Source of the DNA: a bacterium
GTDB lineage: Bacteria; Actinomycetota; Acidimicrobiia; Spongiisociales; Spongiisociaceae
Direction of reading: 5' to 3'
Length of the DNA stretch: 64,000 bases
Assembly (NCBI GenBank): GCA_028820935.1
Contig: JAPPHZ010000009.1
Location: forward strand, 1-64,000
Shown here: positions 51,457-59,270 of the stretch, in pieces
Layout: each line of letters opens with the position of its first letter
How positions within the stretch are numbered: the stretch's first letter is position 1
The notes under the pieces: model-generated
Seen by the model: only the letters and a program-made list of their open reading frames with translations
What the model was told of the DNA's origin: nothing
Databases searched by the model: none
Position numbers and translations under genes: made by a program

Positions 51457-51957
51457 ATGAGCACCACATACGAAAGCATCCTGCGCCTCAGAGCAATCCG
51501 CAACTACGCCGATCGGCCCGTCGAGCCGGAGGACCTCCGCCGGGTTCTCGAAGCGGCTCGCTGGACCGGCAGCGCCAAGAACCGCCAGAACTGGTCCATC
51601 ATCGTGGTGGACGACCGCGAGCAGATGGACCGCCTGGCGGGGTGCGCCAGCTTCGCCGGTCCCCTGTCGAAGGCGCCGGTGGCGCTGGCCCTCGTGCAGG
51701 AGGGCAGTACCTACGGGTTCGACATGGGACGGATGGCCCAGAACATCATGCTGGCGGCGGCCGCCATCGGAATGGTCTCATGCCCGATCACCCTCCACAA
51801 CAACGAGAAGGCCCACGAGGTACTCGAGATCCCGGAGGGCCGGCGTTGCCGGTATGCCATCGCGCTGGGATACCCGTCGGCGGCCTCGCGCCCGGCCAAG
51901 GCGGGTGGCCGCAAACCACTCGAGGAGATCATCCACCGCAACTCGTACGGCGGCTAG
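51457..51957 (+). CDS. Nitroreductase family protein
   Basis: A 166-residue FMN-binding nitroreductase-fold protein. It has the N-terminal RAIRNYADRPVEPEDLRRVLEAARW, where the Arg cluster binds FMN phosphate, followed by SAKNRQNWSIIVV and a C-terminal AIALGYP. It is short for the family, resembling minimal F420/FMN nitroreductases. The substrate is unknown. It is followed by an M20 peptidase gene 60 bp downstream. Confidence 0.85.
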   Translation: MSTTYESILRLRAIRNYADRPVEPEDLRRVLEAARWTGSAKNRQNWSIIVVDDREQMDRLAGCASFAGPLSKAPVALALVQEGSTYGFDMGRMAQNIMLAAAAIGMVSCPITLHNNEKAHEVLEIPEGRRCRYAIALGYPSAASRPAKAGGRKPLEEIIHRNSYGG

Positions 51958-52017
51958 CGGCGCTCCCGCCGCAGCGCATGACGGATCGGGCTGTCGGCCG
52001 GGTGTAGTCTCGCGTCG

Positions 52018-53232
52018 GTGCGCTCTCTACTCCCGGAGGCCAGGTCCCTCCTCCCCCGAACGGTGGACCTCCGCCGCAGGCTCCATCGAAACCCCGAGCA
52101 AGGCAACCACCTCCCCCTCACCCGCGCCCTGGTGCTCGGCGAACTGGAGTCGCTTCCGCTCGAAGTCACCCAGCACCAGACCACCAGCGGGCTGGCGGCG
52201 GTGCTCCGGGGTGCCCGTCCGGGCCCGACCATCCTCCTCAGGGGCGACATGGACGCCCTCCCCGTTCCCGAGGACACCGGCCTGCCATTCGCCAGCGAGC
52301 GCGCCGGTTTCATGCACGCCTGCGGCCACGACATGCACGCCGCCATGCTCGCGGGAGCAGCCCGTCTCCTGGCATCCCGGCGGGACGAACTGGCCGGCTC
52401 GGTGCTATTCATGTTCCAGCCGGGAGAGGAAGGTTTCTTCGGTGCCCGGCTCATGCTCGAGGAAGGCCTCCTCGACACGGCCGGTGAGCGGCCTTCCGGG
52501 GCCTTTGCCCTGCACGTGTCCAACCTCTATCCGTCCGGCACGGTCTGGTTTCGCGCCGGGCCGCAGATGGCCGCCACCGACGAGGTCGCTATCACCATCC
52601 GTGGCAAAGGGGGTCACGCATCCGCTCCCCACCTGGCCTTCGACCCCATTCCCGTGGCCGCCGAGATCATCCTGGCGGTCGAGACAGCTGTAACCCGCCG
52701 CATCAACGTATTCGAGCCGGGCGTGATCACCTTCGCCAGGGTCGACGCGGGCACCACTCACAACGTGATCCCCGAAACAGCCCGGCTGCTCGGCACCGTC
52801 CGGGCTCTGTCTGAAACCACCCGGACCGAGCTCCACTCCATCCTCCACAGGGTCGCCGGCAATGTCGCCGCCGCCCATGGCGTCGAGGCGGAGGTCGAGT
52901 TCGGCGTCGGCTACCCCGTAACGGTCAACCACCCCGGCTACACGGCGTTCGTCCGCACCGTTGGCTGCCAGGCCCTCGGCGCGGACTCGGTCGGCGAGCC
53001 ACCGTGGCCGTCGATGGGAGGTGAGGACTTCTCGTACGTGCTGGACGAAGTACCGGGAACGATGGCCTACCTGGGCACCTGCCCGCCCGGGCTCGAGCCG
53101 GGCCGGGTTCCGGGCAATCACTCCAATCGGGTCGTCTTCGACGAAACCGCCATGGCCGCCGGGATGGCCCTACATGCAGCGGTGGCGTTGGCCCACGGCC
53201 GGGGTGGATTCGCCGACGGAACCAGCGCATGA
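52018..53232 (+). CDS. M20 family amidohydrolase (M20D type)
   Basis: A 404-residue zinc or manganese amidohydrolase: LRGDMDALPV, MHACGHDMHAAML with the metal-binding Cys and His, FQPGEEG with catalytic Glu, and GGHASAPHLAFDPI from the dimerisation domain. Family members release amino acids from N-acyl or N-benzoyl conjugates or from IAA conjugates. The start is GTG 52018. The stop overlaps the ABC exporter gene by 4 bp, so hydrolysis and export or import of a conjugate may be linked. Confidence 0.88.
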   Translation: MRSLLPEARSLLPRTVDLRRRLHRNPEQGNHLPLTRALVLGELESLPLEVTQHQTTSGLAAVLRGARPGPTILLRGDMDALPVPEDTGLPFASERAGFMHACGHDMHAAMLAGAARLLASRRDELAGSVLFMFQPGEEGFFGARLMLEEGLLDTAGERPSGAFALHVSNLYPSGTVWFRAGPQMAATDEVAITIRGKGGHASAPHLAFDPIPVAAEIILAVETAVTRRINVFEPGVITFARVDAGTTHNVIPETARLLGTVRALSETTRTELHSILHRVAGNVAAAHGVEAEVEFGVGYPVTVNHPGYTAFVRTVGCQALGADSVGEPPWPSMGGEDFSYVLDEVPGTMAYLGTCPPGLEPGRVPGNHSNRVVFDETAMAAGMALHAAVALAHGRGGFADGTSA

Positions 53233-55085
53233 CCGCGGACACCGTCATCGAGGAAGCCCGCCAGCCCGAGCGCAAGATCCTCGGACGCGGCTACCGCTTG
53301 ATAGTCGAACAGGTTCGCCGGGCACCCCGGGAGTTCGCCATCGGGTTCGGATTCACCGCCGTCCACTCGGTGAGCACCATCGCCTTCTCGTACGCGATCG
53401 GTTGGGCCACCGACAGCGTTCTGATCCCCGCCGCCCGCCGTGGCGACGTGACCACCGCCTCCCTGGTGGTGATGACGCTGATCCTGCTGACGTTGGGAGC
53501 GGTGAAGGGCACCGGCCTCGCTGTCCGCAGGTACGCCGCCTACTTGGCCATGTACCGGCTGGAGCAGCGCGACCGGGTGGATGTCACCAACCGTTACCTG
53601 GAGCTTCCCATCGAATGGCACCGCCGCCACCCCACCGGCCAGCTCCTCTCCAACGTGGGCTCCGACACAGAGGCCGCCGCCCAGATCGCGGCGCCCCTTC
53701 CCATGGCCTTCGGGGTGATGCTCATGCTGACGATCACCGCGGTCCTCCTCCTGCTTACCGACCCCTTCCTCGCCGTGGTCGGCTTCCTGATCGGGCCGGC
53801 GATCATGATCAACAACATCTTCTACCAGCGGAGGATGCGGGTTGCGGCCGCGGCGGCGCAGCGCACCCGGGCGGAGGTCGCCGAGGCCGCCCATGAGTCG
53901 TTCGATGCCGCCCTGGTCGTGAAGACACTGGGCAGGGAGGAGATCGAGACCAGCCGCTTCGGTGGCCTCGCGAACCGGCTCCGGTACGACATGGTGCAGA
54001 TGGGCCGGATACGGGCCGTCTTCGATCCCATCATGGAGGCGCTCCCCACCGTCGGCGTGCTGGCGGTCGCCGCGGTCGGGGCGTGGAGGGTGGACCAGGG
54101 GCTGATGACGGCAGGCACTCTGGTCACCTTCGCCTACCTCTTCCGTCTGATTGCCATGCCGATGCGTATCTTCGCCTGGCTGTTGGGCCTGTTGCCAGCC
54201 GCTGTGGTCGGGAAGCAGCGGATCAACGCGGTCCTCAACGATCCCGACACTTTCGTCTACGGCTACCACGATGGTCGGGGCAGCGGCGGCGCCTCCGCCA
54301 CCGCGCAGGAAGTCTCGTACCTGCACCCGGAGACCGGGTTGAGCGACCTCGGCGACCAACCTGTAGATGCGGGCTCACCGGAGCTTCCCCTGCCCGAGAA
54401 CGGCGACCGGCGGGGGGTGGAGGACATCTCATTCGTCACGCCCGCCGGCCAGACCGTCGCCCTGGTCGGCCCCACCGGTTCGGGAAAGTCGACCGTCGCC
54501 CAGCTTCTGGTGCGCCTGTTCGACCCGGACTCGGGCACCATCCGGCTGGACGGCGCGGCCCTCCCCGATCTGTCCCGGCAGTCCATGGCAGGCGGCGCCG
54601 CCCTGGTCTTCCAGGAGGCGTTCCTGTTCGATACGAGCGTCCGGGACAACATCACCCTGGGCGGCGAGTTCAGTGATGAGGAGGTCGAGTCGGCCTCCCG
54701 CCTCGCTCAGGCCCACGAGTTCATCCTCGATCTCCCCGAGGGTTACGACACCGAGGTCGGCGAGCGCGGAGCTGCCCTGTCGGGCGGCCAACGGCAACGG
54801 GTAGCCCTCGCCAGGGCGCTCGTCCGCCACCCGCGCCTCCTGGTGCTGGACGATGCCACCTCCGCGGTGGACCCCGCGGTCGAGGCCGCCATCCTCGCCG
54901 GCCTCTGGAGGATCGACACCACGGTCGTGATCGTCGCCTACCGCCGCACCTCGATCCTGCTGGCGGACGAGGTGATCTACATCGAAGGGGGCCGGGTCGT
55001 GGCTCGAGGTTCCCACTTAGACCTCTACGACCGCCTACCGAGTTATGGGGCCCTCATCAACGCCTACGACGTGGGTACAGCATGA
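53229..55085 (+). CDS. ABC exporter subunit 1 (degenerate ATP site)
   Basis: A 618-residue half-transporter: six membrane helices (about residues 30-330) and an ATPase domain. Walker A GPTGSGKST is near 414 and the signature LSGGQRQR near 517. Walker B ends in LDDATSAVD near 540, so the catalytic Glu is Asp, and the H-loop reads VAYRRTS with Tyr instead of His near 570. These changes are expected for the non-hydrolysing site of heterodimeric exporters. A linker of about 35 residues before the ATPase domain (YLHPETGLSDLGDQPV) is unusual. It overlaps both neighbours by 4 bp. Confidence 0.92.
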   Translation: MTADTVIEEARQPERKILGRGYRLIVEQVRRAPREFAIGFGFTAVHSVSTIAFSYAIGWATDSVLIPAARRGDVTTASLVVMTLILLTLGAVKGTGLAVRRYAAYLAMYRLEQRDRVDVTNRYLELPIEWHRRHPTGQLLSNVGSDTEAAAQIAAPLPMAFGVMLMLTITAVLLLLTDPFLAVVGFLIGPAIMINNIFYQRRMRVAAAAAQRTRAEVAEAAHESFDAALVVKTLGREEIETSRFGGLANRLRYDMVQMGRIRAVFDPIMEALPTVGVLAVAAVGAWRVDQGLMTAGTLVTFAYLFRLIAMPMRIFAWLLGLLPAAVVGKQRINAVLNDPDTFVYGYHDGRGSGGASATAQEVSYLHPETGLSDLGDQPVDAGSPELPLPENGDRRGVEDISFVTPAGQTVALVGPTGSGKSTVAQLLVRLFDPDSGTIRLDGAALPDLSRQSMAGGAALVFQEAFLFDTSVRDNITLGGEFSDEEVESASRLAQAHEFILDLPEGYDTEVGERGAALSGGQRQRVALARALVRHPRLLVLDDATSAVDPAVEAAILAGLWRIDTTVVIVAYRRTSILLADEVIYIEGGRVVARGSHLDLYDRLPSYGALINAYDVGTA

Positions 55086-56920
55086 TCATCGGCACGGAAC
55101 GCAAGGAGACGCGGGAGCGCGGCAGCACCGAGGCTTGGACCACCGTCAAGCGAGGCCTGAGCCTGTCGCCGGAGATCCGCACCGGGATGCTGTTCACCTT
55201 CGCGCTGGCGGCCGTCGCCACGGCGGGCCGGGTCATCATCCCCGTTGGGATCCAGCAGATCCTCGACGGGGGGCTCGCCGAGGGCGGGGCGGACATGACC
55301 TTCGTGGGCCGGATGGCGGTCGTCTCGCTCGTAGCGGTGGCGATCACCGCCGTCGCCACCGGCCTGATGCATCTCCGGCTGGCGGTCACGTCGGAGGTGG
55401 CTCTTTCCAACCTGCGCGTCCGCGCCTTCCGGCACATCCACGACCTCTCGATGCTCCACCAGGCGTCCGAGCAGCGGGGCGTGCTGGTGGCCCGGGTGAC
55501 CTCCGACATCGACCAGATCAGCCGGTTCATGCAGTGGGCCGGCCTGATGATCCTGGTCAACGGAGGCCAGGCGATCCTCGCCATGGTGGTGATGGCGATC
55601 TATTCCTGGCAGCTCTTCCTGACCGTGGTGGCCCTGCTGCCGGTGATCCTCTTCTCGATCCGCTGGTTCCAGAAGCGGCTGGCGGCCGCCTACCTGGTGG
55701 TGCGCGAGAAGGTGGGTCGGATGCTGGGCGCGCTGGCGGAGGCGGTTGCCGGCGCCTCGGTGATCCGCGCCTACGGCATCGAGGATCGGGTGCGCGCCGA
55801 CCTGGGCCACGTCATCGAGGAGCACCGGGCGGCGGCGGTCCGGGCCGGTGGGATGACCTCGGGTTTCTCCGGCGTGAGCGAACTGCTCACCTCGGCGGTC
55901 ACGGCGGCGGTGCTGGTGGTTGGCACCGTGCTGGCGGTGGGGGGAGACACCTCGGTCGGAACGGTGGTGGCCTTCATGTTCCTGGTCCAGTTGATGATCG
56001 TGCCCATCCAGTTGTTCGGCGAGGCCATCAACGAGGCCCAAGGGGCGGCGGCCGGATGGAAGCGGGTGCTGGACGTGCTCGACATCCCCCCCGACGTGGC
56101 CGATCCGGGCTCTGACGGGATCGACATTCCCTCCGGCTCGCTGGGTATCCGCTTCGTAGGGGTCACCTTCCGCTACCCGAGACCGGGCGAGGCCGCCCGC
56201 GATGCCACCGGCACCACCGCTCTGGAGGGTGTGTCGGTGGAGTTGGCCCCGCGCTCGCACGTGGCGGTGGTGGGCGAGACCGGGTCGGGCAAGACCACGT
56301 TCGCCAAGCTGGCCACCCGGCTGATGGACGCCTCGGAGGGAGTGGTGCTGCTGGGTGGCGTCGATGTCGCCCGGGTGCGGTTCTCGTCGCTCCGCCACCG
56401 GGTCGTCATGGTGCCCCAGGAAGGGATGCTCTTCCGCGGGACCATCCTCGAGAACGTCCAGATGGGCAAGCCGGGCGCGGCCCGGGCTGAGGTCGAGCGG
56501 GCCTTCGTGGGCCTGGGCCTGGCCGGCTGGCTGTCCGAACTCGGTCAGGGACTCGATACCCAGGTCGGCGAGCGAGGGTCGTCCCTATCGGTGGGCGAGC
56601 GGCAGCTGGTCACCCTGGTACGGGCCGCTATCGCCGACCCCGACCTGCTGGTGCTGGACGAAGCCACCTCGGCGGTCGATCCCGCAACCGAGGTCAGGTT
56701 ATCGAGAGCCCTCGACAGCCTCACCGAGGGCCGCACAGTCATCACCATCGCCCACCGGCTCTCGACGGCGGAGGCCGCCGACCGGGTGCTGGTCTTCGAC
56801 CTGGGCCGGATAGTCCAGGACGGCCCCCACCACCTGCTACGTGAGGAGGACGGCGCGTACCGGCACCTCCACGAGGCATGGCAACGAGGCACCGTCAAGC
56901 AGCCCTCCCGCTCCGGCTAG
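55082..56920 (+). CDS. ABC exporter subunit 2 (catalytic Walker B)
   Basis: A 612-residue half-transporter with six membrane helices and an ATPase domain: Walker A GETGSGKTT near 397, Walker B LLVLDEATSAVD near 522, H-loop IAHRLST near 556. The signature is LSVGERQ instead of LSGGQ. In the heterodimer this imperfect signature would face the imperfect Walker B of subunit 1, leaving one good and one poor ATP site, as in TM287/288 and BmrCD. The substrate is unknown. Confidence 0.92.
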   Translation: MIIGTERKETRERGSTEAWTTVKRGLSLSPEIRTGMLFTFALAAVATAGRVIIPVGIQQILDGGLAEGGADMTFVGRMAVVSLVAVAITAVATGLMHLRLAVTSEVALSNLRVRAFRHIHDLSMLHQASEQRGVLVARVTSDIDQISRFMQWAGLMILVNGGQAILAMVVMAIYSWQLFLTVVALLPVILFSIRWFQKRLAAAYLVVREKVGRMLGALAEAVAGASVIRAYGIEDRVRADLGHVIEEHRAAAVRAGGMTSGFSGVSELLTSAVTAAVLVVGTVLAVGGDTSVGTVVAFMFLVQLMIVPIQLFGEAINEAQGAAAGWKRVLDVLDIPPDVADPGSDGIDIPSGSLGIRFVGVTFRYPRPGEAARDATGTTALEGVSVELAPRSHVAVVGETGSGKTTFAKLATRLMDASEGVVLLGGVDVARVRFSSLRHRVVMVPQEGMLFRGTILENVQMGKPGAARAEVERAFVGLGLAGWLSELGQGLDTQVGERGSSLSVGERQLVTLVRAAIADPDLLVLDEATSAVDPATEVRLSRALDSLTEGRTVITIAHRLSTAEAADRVLVFDLGRIVQDGPHHLLREEDGAYRHLHEAWQRGTVKQPSRSG

Positions 56921-56933
56921 ACCCTCCGAGGTA

Positions 56934-57983
56934 TCAGGCGGAACGGGCCGCGGCCAGACGTTGCTCGGCTAGCCGGTTGGCCGCCCACGTGGTGGGCATG
57001 CCCTCGCTCCTCGACGCCTGGATGACCCGCTCCACCACGTCGTAGATTTGCTCCGTCTTCCTTCTGGCCACCTCCGGGTCGTAGGGCCTGCCAACCTCCA
57101 CGGACAGGTTGATGATGCCCCCGGCGTTGATGACGAAATCCGGTGCGTAGAGGATGCCCAGCCGGTGCAGCTCGTCGCCGTCGGCGGCAGTGGCCAGTTG
57201 GTTGTTGGCGGCGCCGGCCACTATCCGGCAGGTCAGGCGGGGGATGGTGTCGCGGTTGATCACGCCGCCTAGCGCGCACGGAGAGAAGATGTCGCAGTCC
57301 ACGTCGTAGATCTCCTCCGGCGCCACCACCTCGGCGCCCATGCTCCGGGCCTTCCGCAGTGTGCTGTCGTGAAGGGCGGTTGCCACCAGGTGGACGCCCT
57401 CGTCCAGCAGATGACGAGCGGCTTGGGTACCCACCTTGCCGAAGCCCTGCATGGCCACCCGCCGGCCCCGGAGGCTGTCGCTCCCCCAGACCACCTTGGC
57501 GCAAGCCTTCATGCCCACGTAGAGCCCCAGGCCGCTCATGATGGAGCTGTCCCCGCTGCCCCCCTGGGACACCGGCAGGCCCACCACATGGTCCGTCTCG
57601 CGGTTGACGATCTCCATGTCCCGGCCGGTCCCCCCCACGTCCGCGGTGGTCACGAAACGTCCATCCAAGGTGTTGAGGCAACGCCCGAAGGCCCGTAGGA
57701 GGGCCTCGCTCAAACCGGCGCGGGGGTCGGCGATGATGGCCGCCTTGCCGCCGCCGATGTCAAGGCCGGCCACCGCCGACTTGTAGGTCATGGCGCGTGC
57801 CAGCAGCAGGACGTCCCCGAGCGCCTCCTCCCGGCCGGCGTAGGGCCAGATGCGGGTCCCGCCGCAGGCCGGCCCCAGCGAGGTGTCATGGATCGCCACG
57901 ATGGCCCTGAGGCCCGCTTCCGCGTCGGTGAACACGGTCACCTGCTCGTAGCCGGAGCAACTCAGGTGGTCAACTACCAGCAT
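56934..57983 (-). CDS. Leucine/valine/phenylalanine dehydrogenase family protein
   Basis: A 349-residue amino-acid dehydrogenase. ACGGTRIWPY, MTYKSAVAGLDIGGGKA with two lysines of the active site, and VAMQGFGKVGTQAARHLL (NAD site) are clear. Such enzymes deaminate branched-chain amino acids to keto acids with NAD. The ATG at 57983 follows an in-frame GTG at 57986; either is possible. It converges with the ABC exporter pair. Confidence 0.92.
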   Translation of the reverse strand: MLVVDHLSCSGYEQVTVFTDAEAGLRAIVAIHDTSLGPACGGTRIWPYAGREEALGDVLLLARAMTYKSAVAGLDIGGGKAAIIADPRAGLSEALLRAFGRCLNTLDGRFVTTADVGGTGRDMEIVNRETDHVVGLPVSQGGSGDSSIMSGLGLYVGMKACAKVVWGSDSLRGRRVAMQGFGKVGTQAARHLLDEGVHLVATALHDSTLRKARSMGAEVVAPEEIYDVDCDIFSPCALGGVINRDTIPRLTCRIVAGAANNQLATAADGDELHRLGILYAPDFVINAGGIINLSVEVGRPYDPEVARRKTEQIYDVVERVIQASRSEGMPTTWAANRLAEQRLAAARSA

Positions 57984-58091
57984 CACCCTGGCCTGACCGG
58001 GCCAACCAATCCCCGACTAGGTAGCTCCCGTCGGCCGCCGCCCCGACCAATGTGACCGGGCGGTAACCAAGCCCGCCCGGTCAATCGGCGA

Positions 58092-58817
58092 TCAAGCGGT
58101 GGTGGCCAAGGAATCGCTCTTCCTGATGAACGCTATGCCTAGCAGGATGACCCAGGCGACTTGAACGAACACGGTGAGATTACCCAAGAGGTACAGCGTA
58201 AAGATGCTGCCTTCTATGAAGGTCGCGATGAACAGGAGGAAAGACCCGACAATCGCCGGGGCCACGCCCAGCCAGATCGCGAGGGGCTTGTCCGGACCGA
58301 TCAGGTCGACATTCATAAGGGACACAGCCCAGAATGCCACACCCACCAGGGCAAGTACCGTCGCGAAGAGACCGACTGCCCCTCCTATCACCGTGAATAT
58401 GACGGCTGTAGCGATGGATTCTCCCGATGCTATGCCCTCAGCCGGTGAATAGCTAAGCGTCACAGATGTCAAGAAGCTCATCGCAAGGGACACGGTACGC
58501 ACTGCCAATGCGATCGTGAGGAAAAGGAGACCGATCTTCCTCAGGTACCCTTCACTGCCCGTGTCCCCTAACACTTCCTTAACGCCCCAGAAACCCAGCA
58601 GCATCCCGAAGGCGGCTATGAATCCGATGTATGTTAAGAGACTCACCTGGGTACTATCCGGCACCATAGCCTGAATGGCAGCCTGCATTGCAGCTTGGAC
58701 TCCGTCAGGGTTTTCTCCAGGAAAACTGCCCGGCCGAATACTACTAACTACAACGTCAACCACAGGCCCTACGATCAATAGCCACCCCGTGATTCTGCCT
58801 AGTCTCGCCCGTGTCAC
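58092..58817 (-). CDS. Unknown membrane protein, atypical base composition
   Basis: A 241-residue protein with about six to seven membrane helices, loosely similar in layout to DUF4386-type proteins (N-terminal RITGWLLIVGPVVD and long hydrophobic segments separated by short loops). No functional residues are recognisable. GTG 58817 has GGGGG about 6 bp before it. The gene is far less GC-rich (about half G+C) than its neighbours and uses codons rare elsewhere in the window. It lies near tRNA-Lys, so recent acquisition is likely. Confidence 0.7.
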   Translation of the reverse strand: MTRARLGRITGWLLIVGPVVDVVVSSIRPGSFPGENPDGVQAAMQAAIQAMVPDSTQVSLLTYIGFIAAFGMLLGFWGVKEVLGDTGSEGYLRKIGLLFLTIALAVRTVSLAMSFLTSVTLSYSPAEGIASGESIATAVIFTVIGGAVGLFATVLALVGVAFWAVSLMNVDLIGPDKPLAIWLGVAPAIVGSFLLFIATFIEGSIFTLYLLGNLTVFVQVAWVILLGIAFIRKSDSLATTA

Positions 58818-59123
58818 TTTTGCCCCCTTCGTAGCATTGGTTTCCGTTGTCAGTAGGTAGGTTCACGTGCTGAAACCTACGGTAGCCTCAGATCACTTCA
58901 GGGTTCTCAGGACTTGGGTCCAGCATAGTTCTCCCCCACACTCGCGCAAGTCATATAAGCGTCGACGATGTGCATTCACCTGCCCGAGAATGTGTGGTCG
59001 CCGTGAATTGGCCCCGTTCCGGCACGTCGCACCTCCGGGAGCGGCTACGTAGATCGAACTTGGGCGAGGGAGAGACTCGGCGGCGGTTGGAGTCTCACCT
59101 GATCCCTTGGGACGAAGCCGCGG
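58818..59123. other. Gap with one inverted repeat
   Basis: About 300 bp between the atypical membrane gene and tRNA-Lys. GTAGGTT (58857-58863) and AACCTAC (58874-58880) form a 7-bp inverted repeat about 40 bp upstream of the membrane gene start; it may be an operator. No gene is recognised in the rest. Confidence 0.4.
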
Positions 59124-59196
59124 TGGGCCCGGCGGGAATCGAACCCGCGGCCTTCGGATTAAAAGTCCGCTGCTCTGCCTACTGAGCTACAGGCCC
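59124..59196 (-). tRNA. tRNA-Lys (anticodon TTT)
   Basis: Read on the minus strand: acceptor GGGCCTG pairs with CGGGCCC through one G-T, D arm GCTC/GAGC, anticodon loop CTTTTAA (anticodon TTT), and T arm with TTCGATT. The anticodon stem has one apparent mismatch at its outer pair (27-43). The discriminator is A and CCA is not encoded. It decodes AAA and AAG. Confidence 0.9.
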
Positions 59197-59270
59197 AACC
59201 GGCAGGGTAGCGACCACCAGGCCTTTCGTGAGCCTCGCTCCGCCCCGCTTTGGAGCGATAGGCTGGCTCG

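Noticed and set aside
55064-56398. A 444-codon minus-strand frame opposite ABC exporter subunit 2
   Set aside because: The frame is His/Gly/Arg-rich with no motif, while the opposite strand has all ABC motifs.
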